A stretch of DNA of 64,000 nucleotides from Streptomyces jeddahensis (GTDB lineage Bacteria > Actinomycetota > Actinomycetes > Streptomycetales > Streptomycetaceae). Made by a program: the position numbers and the translations under genes. The stretch spans positions 1-64,000 of the forward strand of contig NZ_LOHS01000107.1 of the NCBI RefSeq assembly GCF_001642995.1. The letters run 5' to 3'. Under the pieces are notes generated by a model that was not told where the DNA came from, ran no database searches, and saw only the letters and a program-made list of their open reading frames with translations. Positions 22,033 through 30,483 of the stretch are shown piece after piece (position 1 is the stretch's first letter; every line of letters begins with the position of its first letter).

Positions 22033-22073
22033 AAACCCCCTCCGATCTGCGTGTTCGCAGTCGGAGAGGGTTT
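22033..22073. terminator. bidirectional terminator between SnoaL-like gene and tRNA-Tyr
   Basis: AAACCC...GGGTTT closes a stem extended by CTCCGA/TCGGAG and CTGCG/CGCAG between 22033 and 22073. T-rich flanks occur on both strands. It lies between the rightward SnoaL-like gene and the leftward tRNA(Tyr), and can serve both. Confidence 0.8.
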
Positions 22074-22082
22074 CCCTCAGCG

Positions 22083-22164
22083 TGGCGGCGCCAGGATTCG
22101 AACCTGGGTAGGCATAGCCGACAGATTTACAGTCTGCTCCCTTTGGCCGCTCGGGCACACCGCC
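22083..22164 (-). tRNA. tRNA-Tyr (GTA anticodon)
   Basis: An 82-nt class II tRNA with a long variable arm. Acceptor GGCGGTG pairs with CGCCGCC with one G.U. The anticodon is GTA (complement of 22128-22130) in loop TGTAAAT. CCA is not encoded. It is followed by a strong terminator. Confidence 0.95.
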
Positions 22165-22354
22165 GGGGATTGCTGCTGTTGAGCCGCTTTCGCGGTGCTC
22201 CGTGGCAACGACGTAAACGATACCTGATGCGCGGGGGTGCTTCGCCACCCTATTGATCAGCGCCTGTCCGCGGCGTGGTGGCTAGGCTTTGCTGATGCGG
22301 CCGAGCGGGATCGGCGGCCGCCCCTACGCACCCCGATACAAGGAGCCACAGGAC

Positions 22355-22843
22355 ATGGCCGACTCCAGTTTCGACATCGTCTCGAAGGTCGAGCGGCAGG
22401 AGGTCGACAACGCCCTCAACCAGGCCGCCAAGGAGATCTCGCAGCGCTACGACTTCAAGGGCGTGGGTGCCTCGATCTCGTGGTCCGGTGAAAAGATCCT
22501 GATGGAGGCGAACTCCGAGGACCGGGTGAAGGCTGTCCTCGACGTCTTCCAGTCCAAGTTGATCAAGCGCGGGATCTCCCTGAAGGCACTGGATGCGGGC
22601 GAGCCGCAGCTGTCCGGCAAGGAGTACAAGATCTTCGCGTCGATCCAGGAGGGCATCTCCCAGGAGAACGCGAAGAAGGTGGCGAAGATCATTCGTGACG
22701 AGGGCCCGAAGGGCGTGAAGGCGCAGGTGCAGGGCGACGAGCTGCGCGTCAGCTCGAAGAGCCGCGACGACCTGCAGGCCGTGATCGCGCTGCTGAAGGG
22801 CAAGGACTTCGATTTCGCGCTGCAGTTCGTGAACTACCGGTAG
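22355..22843 (+). CDS. YajQ-family nucleotide-binding protein
   Basis: A 162-aa protein matching the YajQ family along its whole length ([58 protein letters not shown] at the C terminus). YajQ proteins are two-domain, RNP-like folds; homologues in gamma-proteobacteria bind cyclic di-GMP, and others were described as nucleic-acid binding. The start at 22355 has AGGAG about 12 nt upstream. It is monocistronic, divergent from tRNA(Tyr), and ended by a perfect hairpin. Confidence 0.93.
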   Translation: MADSSFDIVSKVERQEVDNALNQAAKEISQRYDFKGVGASISWSGEKILMEANSEDRVKAVLDVFQSKLIKRGISLKALDAGEPQLSGKEYKIFASIQEGISQENAKKVAKIIRDEGPKGVKAQVQGDELRVSSKSRDDLQAVIALLKGKDFDFALQFVNYR

Positions 22844-22879
22844 TCGTTCGGCCCCCCGGTTTGTCTGATCTGTGCGGCG

Positions 22880-22912
22880 GAGGGCGGCACCCGGAGCGGG
22901 TGCCGCCCTCCA
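22880..22912. terminator. bidirectional terminator after yajQ
   Basis: A perfect 14-bp stem, GGAGGGCGGCACCC (22880-22893) and its complement at 22899-22912, 5-nt loop. It lies between the convergent YajQ gene and the GlsB-type gene. Confidence 0.85.
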
Positions 22913-22936
22913 CTGCTCTCCGGCCGCGGTCTCGCG

Positions 22937-23203
22937 TCAGCGCCGGGAGTGCCCGAACAGGAGGCGGTAGGCGATCAGCAGGACGAGGGAGCCGCCGATC
23001 GCGGAGGCCCAGGTCGCTCCGTCGTAGAAGTCGTTGACGATCGGGCGGTGGAGGTAGCGGGCGGAGATCCAGCCGCCGACGAAGGCGCCGGCGATGCCGA
23101 TGAGTGTCGTACCGATGAAGCCGCCCGGATCCCGCCCGGGCAGCAGAAGTTTGGCGATGGCACCGGCCAGCAACCCCAGAACGATCCAGCTGATGATGCT
23201 CAT
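22937..23203 (-). CDS. GlsB/YeaQ/YmgE-family stress membrane protein
   Basis: An 88-aa integral membrane protein with three hydrophobic segments and the family glycines (GLLAGAIAKLLLPGRDPGG, IGIAGAFVGGWIS, GGSLVLLIAYRLLFG). The start MSIISWIVLG at 23203 is the family N terminus. Members are induced by envelope or osmotic stress; their molecular role is unknown. It stands alone, convergent with the YajQ gene. Confidence 0.88.
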   Translation of the reverse strand: MSIISWIVLGLLAGAIAKLLLPGRDPGGFIGTTLIGIAGAFVGGWISARYLHRPIVNDFYDGATWASAIGGSLVLLIAYRLLFGHSRR

Positions 23204-23342
23204 GCCCTGAACCTGCCTTTCCTGCACGGTGTTCGTGCGCTGTTACCTGGGATGACGTCGTCGGGGCAGCGCCCGGTTGCGGTGATCAGTAGGGTGCGGC
23301 ACATGACACACGAGCGCGACATATGACACGGGGACGGGGCAC

Positions 23343-24566
23343 ATGACACAGGAGCTGCGGAGGACGCTGGGCGTCTTCGACGCCGTGGTCATCGGGCTGG
23401 GGTCGATGGTCGGGGCGGGAATCTTCGCGGCGCTCGGACCGGCGGCGGGCGCCGCCGGGTCGGGGCTGATGCTCGGGCTCGGGCTCGCCGCCGTGGTCGC
23501 GTACTGCAATGCGATGTCGTCGGCGCGGCTGGCGGCGCTGTATCCGGCGTCCGGTGGGACGTATGTGTACGGCCGTGAGCGGCTCGGCGAGTTCTGGGGG
23601 TATCTGGCCGGCTGGGCGTTCGTCGTCGGCAAGACGGCGTCCTGCGCGGCCATGGCGCTGACCGTCGGGGCGTACGTGTGGCCCGGGCAGGCGCATGCGG
23701 TCGCCGTCGCCGCCGTGGTGGCGCTGACCGCCGTGAACTACGGCGGCGTGCAGAAGTCCGCATGGCTGACCCGGGCGATCGTCGCCGTGGTGCTGGCGGT
23801 CCTCGCGGCGGTCGCCGTGGCCTGTCTGGGCGCGGGGCAGGCGGACTTCGGGCGGCTGGACGTCGGGGCCGACGCCACGGCTGCCGGGGTGCTTCAGGCG
23901 GCTGGGCTGCTGTTCTTCGCCTTCGCCGGGTACGCGCGTATCGCCACGCTGGGAGAGGAGGTGCGTGATCCGGCGCGCACCATTCCGCGCGCGATCCCCC
24001 TCGCGCTCGGTATCGCGCTCTGCGTATACGCCGCCGTGGCCGTGGCGGCTCTCTCGGTGCTGGGGTCGGGCGGCCTGGCCGGTGCGTCCGCTCCGCTGGC
24101 CGACGCGGTGCGGGCCGCGGGCGCACCGGGTCTGGCGCCCGTGGTGCAGGTAGGCGCGGCGGTGGCGGCGCTCGGGTCGCTGCTCGCCCTGATCCTGGGG
24201 GTGTCGCGGACGACCCTCGCCATGGCGCGGGACCGGCATCTGCCGGGCGCTCTGGCCGCCGTGCATCCCCGGTTCCAGGTGCCGCACCGTGCGGAGCTCG
24301 CCGTGGGGGCCGTGGTCGCGGTGCTTGCTGCGACGGTCGACGTGCGCGGGGCCATCGGCTTCTCCTCCTTCGGAGTGCTCGTCTACTACGCCATTGCCAA
24401 CGTCTCGGCCTGCACGCTGAGTTCCCGGCGCACACTCCCCGTAGTCGGCCTCGTGGGGTGCCTTCTGCTGGCCTTCTCGCTGCCATTCACCTCGGTGGCC
24501 GCGGGTGTGGGCGTTCTGGCGGTGGGGATGGTCGCCTACGCGGTACAGCGCCGGTCGGTGCAGTGA
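23343..24566 (+). CDS. APC-family amino acid permease
   Basis: A 407-aa polytopic membrane protein. The first segment (GVFDAVVIGLGSMVGAGIFAALGPAAG) carries the unwound-helix motif G-S-M-V-G-A-G-I-F that binds substrate in APC transporters. The next loop has YPASGGTYVYGRERLGEFWGY, and FFAFAGYARIATLGEEVRDP is the typical helix 6 region. About 11-12 membrane spans are visible. It is somewhat shorter than common 450-500 aa members. The substrate is probably an amino acid or polyamine, not resolvable here. Confidence 0.88.
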   Translation: MTQELRRTLGVFDAVVIGLGSMVGAGIFAALGPAAGAAGSGLMLGLGLAAVVAYCNAMSSARLAALYPASGGTYVYGRERLGEFWGYLAGWAFVVGKTASCAAMALTVGAYVWPGQAHAVAVAAVVALTAVNYGGVQKSAWLTRAIVAVVLAVLAAVAVACLGAGQADFGRLDVGADATAAGVLQAAGLLFFAFAGYARIATLGEEVRDPARTIPRAIPLALGIALCVYAAVAVAALSVLGSGGLAGASAPLADAVRAAGAPGLAPVVQVGAAVAALGSLLALILGVSRTTLAMARDRHLPGALAAVHPRFQVPHRAELAVGAVVAVLAATVDVRGAIGFSSFGVLVYYAIANVSACTLSSRRTLPVVGLVGCLLLAFSLPFTSVAAGVGVLAVGMVAYAVQRRSVQ

Positions 24567-24637
24567 GTCACTGATACCGGCGGGGGTAGGGCGCGGTGAC
24601 CGTGCCCGCCCAGGCCCGGATCACCGTGCCCGCTCCG

Positions 24638-25786
24638 TCAGGCCAGGGTCACCTGGACCCCCATCTCGGCCAGATGGCCCAGCAGTTCTTCGAACGTCGG
24701 CGGGCGGCCGTGGGCCTGCGGGGTCACGCCGAGGCAGGTGCGTGCGACGTGGGCGTCATGCCACACGAGGGTGAAGGGTCGCCGGGCGCCGAAGCCGCCG
24801 TACAGGCAGTCGTCCAGGGCGTCGAGACTCCTGCCGAAGTACCCGCCCGGGCCGTTCACCGTCTCGCCGAGTGCACAGTAGAAGCCGGGCTCGTCGGTGA
24901 TGTGACGGCCGTCGAGGTGGTGCGTTGCACCGGGCGCCGCATCGGGCCTGCGGCTGTCGTGGCTGGTCAGGGCCGTGCCGAGCCAGAAGTCGCGGCTCGC
25001 CGTGTCGCACTGCGCCCACAGGTTCGGCTCGGCGGGGACGCCGTCCCACCACAGGTCCCAGACCGCGCGGGCCGCGCGCGGGGGCCTCTGCGACCAGGGT
25101 TCGAGGGTGAGGTCGACCAGCCCTCGGCCGTGCGCCGACGGGATCCACGCGGTGAGCTCGCCCTCCACGGCGTACTGGAGCGTGCGTCCGAAGGCGTCGA
25201 GGCGGAGGACCTGGGCGTGGCCGAACTCCTCGTCACCGGCGTCCAGCGCTGCCCGCAGAGCACCTCGCGGCGCGCAGCCGAGCAGCCGCAGCGGGGGCTC
25301 CTGCGGCTCGGGATACGGCTCGCTGACGTGGGCCAGGTCCCGGCAGCGGCCGTACGGTTCGTGCCGCCCGCCGGACAGCCGGTAGCCCGGGGACAGCGGT
25401 GGCCGTGCCGGGTAGGCGCGCTGACCGTCGGTCTCGCGTGCCTCCACGGTGATGTCGCGTAACGACAGGTCCCGTGCGCAGGGGCGGTCGCCGAGGAGGC
25501 GTACGTCCTCCAGGCGCCACTCGTCCATGCCGTTGCCCGACTTGTCGAGGATCTCCAGCACCAGGAGGCCGAGCGGTGCGGAGCCCTCGGCCCGTGCCCG
25601 TGTGAGGGCGGCGCCGAGCTGTCCTTCGGGTGCGCAGCCGAGCAGTTCGTGACGCGCGCGCTCAGGTGGCGGCGGATCGGCGAAGAGATCCTCCGCGTCC
25701 GTGCACAGGGCCCAGAGCTGGTCGTGCGGGGGGTATTCGGCGTCGTACGCGGCCAGGGCGTACTTCGGCAGGTGCACCCCCGCCAC
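24638..25786 (-). CDS. unknown protein with C-terminal barstar domain
   Basis: A 382-aa protein. Residues about 289-382 match barstar, the inhibitor of the secreted RNase barnase: LDGRHITDEPGFYCALGE, GPGGYFGRSLDALDDCL, PFTLVWHDAHVA and a final FEELLGHLAEMGVQVTLA. The first 285 residues belong to no family I recognise. They hold two copies of a module beginning RHELLGCAPEGQLGAAL (about 45) and LRLLGCAPRGALRAAL (about 165). There is no signal peptide, so it is likely cytoplasmic. No RNase toxin gene is adjacent. It might be an orphan immunity protein or a regulator using the barstar fold; the N-terminal role is open. Confidence 0.8.
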   Translation of the reverse strand: MAGVHLPKYALAAYDAEYPPHDQLWALCTDAEDLFADPPPPERARHELLGCAPEGQLGAALTRARAEGSAPLGLLVLEILDKSGNGMDEWRLEDVRLLGDRPCARDLSLRDITVEARETDGQRAYPARPPLSPGYRLSGGRHEPYGRCRDLAHVSEPYPEPQEPPLRLLGCAPRGALRAALDAGDEEFGHAQVLRLDAFGRTLQYAVEGELTAWIPSAHGRGLVDLTLEPWSQRPPRAARAVWDLWWDGVPAEPNLWAQCDTASRDFWLGTALTSHDSRRPDAAPGATHHLDGRHITDEPGFYCALGETVNGPGGYFGRSLDALDDCLYGGFGARRPFTLVWHDAHVARTCLGVTPQAHGRPPTFEELLGHLAEMGVQVTLA

Positions 25787-25789
25787 CCG

Positions 25790-26188
25790 CTACCAGCTTG
25801 TCCGGGCGAACGGCTGGTCCGTGCGTACGATGTCGCGGCCCAGCGGCAGCAACGAGACCGGTATGAGCTTGAAGTTGGCTATGCCCAGCGGGATGCCGAT
25901 GATCGTCAGGCAGAGGGCGATGCCGGTTGTGATGTGGCCGAGCGCGAGCCACCAGCCCGCGAGGACCAGCCAGAGGACGTTGCCGACGCAGGAGGGCGCG
26001 CCCGCGTCCCTCCGCTCGACCGTCGTATAGCCGAAGGGCCACAGGGCGTAGACGCCTATACGGAAGGCCGCGATGCCGAACGGGATGCCGATGATCGTGA
26101 TGCAGAGGATGAGGCCCGCGAGTACGTACCCGAGGAACAGCCAGAAGCCGCTCAGCACCAGCCAGATGACGTTCAGGATGGTCTTCAT
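25790..26188 (-). CDS. YccF-domain inner membrane protein
   Basis: A 132-aa membrane protein consisting of two tandem YccF modules: [20 protein letters not shown] then [16 protein letters not shown], and [20 protein letters not shown] then [15 protein letters not shown]. The internal duplication is obvious. Function of the family is unknown. Its ATG overlaps the stop of htpX by 4 nt (ATGA), so the two are translationally coupled, suggesting a shared membrane quality-control role. The next gene, with the barstar domain, follows after a 3-nt gap on the same strand. Confidence 0.88.
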   Translation of the reverse strand: MKTILNVIWLVLSGFWLFLGYVLAGLILCITIIGIPFGIAAFRIGVYALWPFGYTTVERRDAGAPSCVGNVLWLVLAGWWLALGHITTGIALCLTIIGIPLGIANFKLIPVSLLPLGRDIVRTDQPFARTSW

Positions 26189-27048
26189 CGGCGTCGACCT
26201 GCCATCTGCTCGAGACGGGCGATGCGCTCCGCCATCGGCGGGTGTGTGGAGAACAGCTTCGACATTCCCTGGCCCGGACGGAACGGGTTGGCGATCATCA
26301 TGTGGCTCGCCGTCTCGAGACGGGGCTCGGGCGGCAGCGGCAACTGCTTGGTCCCGGCCTCGAGTTTGCGCAGCGCGCTGGCGAGGGCGAGCGGGTCGCC
26401 GGTGAGCTGGGCGCCGGAGGCGTCCGCCTCGTACTCGCGGGAACGGCTGATGGCCAGCTGGATGATGCTCGCGGCGAGCGGCCCCAGGAGCATGATCAGC
26501 AGCATGCCGAAGAGGCCGGGGCCCTCGTCGTTGTCCGAGCGGCCGACCGGGATCAGCCAGGCGAAGTTGACCAGGAACATGATCACTGAGGCGAGGGCGC
26601 CCGCGACGGAGGAGATGAGGATGTCGCGGTTGTAGACGTGGCTGAGCTCGTGGCCGATCACGCCCCGGAGTTCACGCTCGTCGAGGATTCTGAGGATGCC
26701 CTCGGTGCAGCAGACGGCGGCGTTGCGCGGGTTGCGCCCGGTGGCGAACGCGTTCGGCGCGTCCGTCGGCGAGATGTACAGCCGGGGCATGGGCTGGCGC
26801 GCCTGCGTGGAGAGCTCGCGGACCATGCGGTACAGCCCTGGTGCCTCGAACTCGCTGACCGGGCGCGCACGCATGGCGCGCAGCGCGAGCTTGTCGCTGT
26901 TCCAGTAGGCGTAGGCGTTCGTGCCCAGGGCGATGAAGAGTGCGGCGATGAGGCCCGTACGCCCGAAGAAACTGCCGATGACGAGGATGAGGGCGGACAG
27001 TCCCCCGAGGAGTACGGCGGTCTTGAGCCCGTTGTGCCGGCGGTGCAC
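26185..27048 (-). CDS. htpX: M48 membrane metalloprotease HtpX
   Basis: A 287-aa zinc protease of the HtpX type that degrades misfolded membrane proteins. Two N-terminal membrane spans ([20 protein letters not shown] and [18 protein letters not shown]) precede the HExxH zinc motif in [14 protein letters not shown]. Two more spans follow, then the third ligand region [10 protein letters not shown]. The start is a GTG at 27046-27048 with GGAGGG 7 nt upstream; the in-frame ATG at 27129 would add an unconserved Pro-rich leader. It overlaps the YccF gene. Confidence 0.93.
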   Translation of the reverse strand: MHRRHNGLKTAVLLGGLSALILVIGSFFGRTGLIAALFIALGTNAYAYWNSDKLALRAMRARPVSEFEAPGLYRMVRELSTQARQPMPRLYISPTDAPNAFATGRNPRNAAVCCTEGILRILDERELRGVIGHELSHVYNRDILISSVAGALASVIMFLVNFAWLIPVGRSDNDEGPGLFGMLLIMLLGPLAASIIQLAISRSREYEADASGAQLTGDPLALASALRKLEAGTKQLPLPPEPRLETASHMMIANPFRPGQGMSKLFSTHPPMAERIARLEQMAGRRR

Positions 27049-27110
27049 GGTACGCCCTCCTGGTGGTGCGGCAGGGGAACCCTCTGCTGGTTGACGCTCT
27101 GGTGCTTCCC

Positions 27111-27145
27111 CTGTCCAGTGGATGCTCACTGTCCAGTGGACGCTC
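27111..27145. repeat. 17-18-bp direct repeat upstream of htpX
   Basis: CTGTCCAGTGGATGCTC at 27111-27127 is followed at 27129 by CTGTCCAGTGGACGCTC, one base different. It lies 63-97 nt upstream of the htpX GTG, so it may be a regulatory element rather than junk; no regulator is suggested by the sequence. Confidence 0.8.
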
Positions 27146-27321
27146 CCGATCTGGTCAACGCCAGGCGGGAGGTACTAGTTCCCTTGTGCGCGCACCGGCG
27201 TGCGTGGGCCGTACGGGTGACGGGCCACGCACGCGTGCAGGTGAAGCGGTCCGCGCGCCGGGGGGCGGATTCCACGCGCGCGTGCCGGTCGGAGTCGCGT
27301 CTGCGCGACTCAGATCACGGC

Positions 27322-27375
27322 CGTCTGGTCGAAACGTCTGATCGAAAACGTCTGATCGGAAACGTCTGATCGAAA
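27322..27375. repeat. 13/14-bp tandem repeat, four copies
   Basis: Units CGTCTGGTCGAAA, CGTCTGATCGAAAA, CGTCTGATCGGAAA and CGTCTGATCGAAA follow each other from 27322 to 27375. They stop 2 nt before the nuoN stop codon complement at 27377. The array is thus transcribed as the immediate 3' end of the nuo operon mRNA. Confidence 0.9.
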
Positions 27376-27376
27376 C

Positions 27377-28897
27377 TCAGAACAGCCCGGTGCCCGCGAA
27401 GCGCATGACCAGCTGGGGCGCTCCGGAGAGGGCGATGCCGAGGACGGCCGTCACGGCGATCGCGGCGGTCAGCGGGGCCGGTACGGGGTGCCTTTCCGGC
27501 TCACCCTCGGGGGCGCGGAACAGCACCGCGGTCCACTGCAGGTAGTAATAGAGCGCGATCACGACGTTGACGGCCATGACCACCGCGAGCCAGCCCAGTC
27601 CGGCGTCAACCGCGGCCGAGAAGACGGTCACCTTGGCGAAGAGACCGATGATGCCCGGCGGCAGTCCCGCGAGGCAGAGCAGGAAGAACGCGAGCACCAG
27701 GGCCGTCACCGGCTGGGAGGCGTACAGGCCGCGGTAGTCGCTGATGCGGTTGAGCGGCTTGGCACGGGCGACGAGGGCGGCCACGGCGAACGCGCCGAGA
27801 TTCACGGCGGCGTACATCAGGGCGTACGCGACGGTCGAGCCGATGGCCCGCTCGGCGTCCTTGGAGTAGCCGGCGGCGGCGATCGGCACCAGCAGGTAGC
27901 CGGCCTGTCCGACGGACGACCAGGCGAGCAGCCGGACCGCGCTGTACGCGCGCGTGGCCTGCTGCCGCAGCGCTGCGGCGTTGCCGACGGTCATGGTGAG
28001 CGCGGCGAGGATGGCGAGCGCGGGGCCCCACACGTCCGCGTACGAGGGGAAGGCGACGACGGTGACGAGGATCAGCCCGGAGAAGCCGACCGCCTTGCCG
28101 ACGACGGACAGGTACGCCGCGACCGGCAGGGGCGCCCCGATGTAGGTGTCGGGCACCCAGAAGTGGAAGGGCACCGCGGCCGTCTTGAAGGCGAAGCCGA
28201 CGAGGGTGAGGACGACGCCGGCCTGGGCGAGGGTCCCCAGCTGAGGGTCGATGTCCCGCAGTTCCGCGGCCGTCTCGGTCAGGTACAGGGTGCCTGTCGC
28301 CGCGTAGAGGAAACTGACGCCCATGAGCGTCACGGCGGTGGCGGTGACGGACGACAGGAAGAACTTCAGCGCTGCCTCGGCGGACCGCCTGTCGCCCCTC
28401 TTGAGGCCGACCAGGGCGAAGGCGGGCAGCGACGCGACCTCGAGGGCGACGACGAGGGTGGCGAGGTCACGGGACGCGGGGAGCAGGGCGGCACCGGCGG
28501 CGGAGGACAGCAGCAGGAACCAGAACTCCCCTTCGGGGAGTTCCCTTCCGGCGTCTTTCGCTTCCTTGAGGGCGCTTGCCGACAGGAGTGCCGCCAGCAG
28601 GGCTCCGCCGAGGACGAGGAACTGGATGACGAGGGTGAAGGGATCGGCGGTGTAGCTGCAGACGTCCGCGTCGTCCCGCAGGCAGAAGGTGGAGCGGTCG
28701 CCGTCCAGCAGCGGCAGAAGCGACAGCGTGGCCGCGGCCAGTCCGGCGATGGACACCCAGCCGAGGAGGGCCTTCCTGTCGTCGCGTACGAACAGGTCGG
28801 CGACCAGCACGACGAGTCCGACGACCGCGGCGATGGTGGGCGGCGCGATGGCGAGCCAGTCGACGGACTGGACCACGGACTGGGCCAGGGAGCTCAT
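27377..28897 (-). CDS. nuoN: NADH-quinone oxidoreductase subunit N
   Basis: NuoN, 506 aa, is an antiporter-like proton-pumping subunit of the complex I membrane arm with about 14 spans. The start MSSLAQSVVQSVDWLAIAPP at 28897 follows GGAGGC and overlaps the nuoM stop by 4 nt; the longer open frame upstream is only a shadow of nuoM. Conserved features include AGLPPGIIGLFAKVTVF and the broken-helix lysine regions. It is the last gene of the nuoA-N unit. Confidence 0.95.
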   Translation of the reverse strand: MSSLAQSVVQSVDWLAIAPPTIAAVVGLVVLVADLFVRDDRKALLGWVSIAGLAAATLSLLPLLDGDRSTFCLRDDADVCSYTADPFTLVIQFLVLGGALLAALLSASALKEAKDAGRELPEGEFWFLLLSSAAGAALLPASRDLATLVVALEVASLPAFALVGLKRGDRRSAEAALKFFLSSVTATAVTLMGVSFLYAATGTLYLTETAAELRDIDPQLGTLAQAGVVLTLVGFAFKTAAVPFHFWVPDTYIGAPLPVAAYLSVVGKAVGFSGLILVTVVAFPSYADVWGPALAILAALTMTVGNAAALRQQATRAYSAVRLLAWSSVGQAGYLLVPIAAAGYSKDAERAIGSTVAYALMYAAVNLGAFAVAALVARAKPLNRISDYRGLYASQPVTALVLAFFLLCLAGLPPGIIGLFAKVTVFSAAVDAGLGWLAVVMAVNVVIALYYYLQWTAVLFRAPEGEPERHPVPAPLTAAIAVTAVLGIALSGAPQLVMRFAGTGLF

Positions 28898-30477
28898 CGG
28901 GTGCCTCCTGCGAGGAGCTGCTGCACGGCCGGGTCGGTCAGGCCGAGGAGGACCGCGGGCCAGAGTCCGGCGAGGACGGTGAGGGCGACGAGGGGCGTCC
29001 AGGCGGCGAACTCGTAGCCCTGGACGTCGGCGAGCGCGCGGCCTTCCTGCTGGACGGCTCCCACGGCTCCCATGCAGACGCGGCGTACGACGACGAGCAT
29101 GTACGCGGCGGTGAGCAGGGTGCCGATGCCGGCGAACACCATGAACGTCAGGAACGCCGGGCGGCTGAGGCCTTGGGCGGGCTGGAACGCGCCGAACAGG
29201 GCGAGCATCTCGCCCCAGAACCCGGCGAGGCCGGGAAGTCCGAGCGAGGCGACGGCGCCGAAGGCGAGCAGGCCGCCGAAGCGGGGGGCGCGGCCGTAGA
29301 GCGCGGCGCCGGTCTCCTGCGCAAGGGCGTCGAGGTCCGTGGTGCCGGTGCGGTCCTTGAGGGCGCCGACCAGGAAGAACAGCAGGCCGGTGATGAGGCC
29401 GTGGGCGATGTTGGCGAACAGCGCGCCGTTGACGCCGGTCGGGGTCATCGTGGCGATGCCGAGCAGGACGAAGCCCATGTGGCCGACGGACGAGTACGCG
29501 ATGAGGCGCTTGAGGTCGCCCTTCGCGCCCTGCTTGGCGAGGGCGAGGCAGGCCAGGGATCCGTAGATGATGCCGACGACCGCGAAGGCGGCGAGGTAGG
29601 GCGCGAAGGTGTGCATCCCGTCGGGCGTGATCGGCAGCAGGATGCGCACGAACCCGTACGTGCCCATCTTGAGCAGGACACCGGCGAGCAGGACCGAGCC
29701 GACCGTGGGCGCGGCGGTGTGAGCGTCCGGCAGCCAGCTGTGCAGCGGCCACATCGGGGTCTTGACGGCGAGCCCGATGCCGATCGCGAGAACGGCGATG
29801 ACCTGCACGGATGTGGTGAGCGACCGGCCGTTGTCAGTGGCGAGTGCCAGCATGTCGAACGTGCCGGAGTTGAGCCCGACGAGGAGGAGGCCCAGCAGCA
29901 TCACGACGGAGCCGAGCAGCGTGAAGAGGATGAACTTCCAGGCGGCTGGGCCCCGTCCCTCACCGCCCCAGCGGGCGATGAGGAAGTACATCGGGATGAG
30001 CACCATCTCGAAGGCGAGGAAGAACAGCAGCAGGTCGAGGACGGCGAAGGTGGCGAGGGTGCCGGACTCGAGGACGAGGAGCAGGGCGACGAATGCCTTG
30101 GGGGACGGGCCCGTAGGCATCTTGAAGTAGCTGTACAGCGCGCAGAGGAAGGTCAGCAGCGCTGTCATGACGAGGAGGGGGAGCGAGATGCCGTCGATGC
30201 CGAGGTGGATCCGCACGTCGAGGGCGGGGATCCAGCTGATGTCGGTCGTGGCCTGCATCTTCGACGGCTGGTCGTGGTCGAAGCCGAGCGTCAGGACGAT
30301 GGTGGCGGCGAGGACCGCGCCGGTCACGGTCACGCCGTGGCGCAGGACGGCCTGCTCGGGCGACTTCCCCTTCAGCCCGGGCGGGGCGGGGAGAAGGGCG
30401 GCCGCGGCGCCGATGAGCGGGCCGACGACGACGAACGCGAGAAGGAACTGCATCACGGATGCGCTGATATCGATCAC
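28894..30477 (-). CDS. nuoM: NADH-quinone oxidoreductase subunit M
   Basis: NuoM, 527 aa, is the second antiporter-like subunit. It has SWIPALDVRIHLGIDGISLPL, the PMYFLIARWGGEGR segment, LPDAHTAAPTVGSVLLAGVLLKMGTYG with the proton-channel Lys, and FANIAHGLITGLLFFLVG. Translation starts at a GTG (30475-30477), 6 nt after the nuoL stop, with AGGGGAG inside the nuoL end. The stop overlaps nuoN by 4 nt. Length and motifs are normal. Confidence 0.95.
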   Translation of the reverse strand: MIDISASVMQFLLAFVVVGPLIGAAAALLPAPPGLKGKSPEQAVLRHGVTVTGAVLAATIVLTLGFDHDQPSKMQATTDISWIPALDVRIHLGIDGISLPLLVMTALLTFLCALYSYFKMPTGPSPKAFVALLLVLESGTLATFAVLDLLLFFLAFEMVLIPMYFLIARWGGEGRGPAAWKFILFTLLGSVVMLLGLLLVGLNSGTFDMLALATDNGRSLTTSVQVIAVLAIGIGLAVKTPMWPLHSWLPDAHTAAPTVGSVLLAGVLLKMGTYGFVRILLPITPDGMHTFAPYLAAFAVVGIIYGSLACLALAKQGAKGDLKRLIAYSSVGHMGFVLLGIATMTPTGVNGALFANIAHGLITGLLFFLVGALKDRTGTTDLDALAQETGAALYGRAPRFGGLLAFGAVASLGLPGLAGFWGEMLALFGAFQPAQGLSRPAFLTFMVFAGIGTLLTAAYMLVVVRRVCMGAVGAVQQEGRALADVQGYEFAAWTPLVALTVLAGLWPAVLLGLTDPAVQQLLAGGTR

Positions 30478-30483
30478 GTCTGC

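Larger units (their letters stand above)
27049..27376. other. 328-nt nuoN-htpX spacer with repeats
   Basis: Non-coding. It holds an 18-bp direct repeat near the htpX start (27111-27145), GC-alternating stretches rich in CACGCG, and a 13/14-bp tandem array ending at the nuoN stop codon (27322-27375). The htpX promoter must lie here, as nuoN reads towards htpX on the same strand; no obvious terminator hairpin was seen. Confidence 0.5.

Noticed and set aside
18659-22164. tRNA genes as attachment sites of an integrated element
   Set aside because: No integrase, no repeated tRNA 3' end and no phage or plasmid genes are found beside any of the four tRNAs.
28898-29752. Apparent N-terminal extension of nuoN by about 285 residues
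   Set aside because: This part is the nuoM sequence in another frame; the true NuoN start with GGAGGC lies at 28897.
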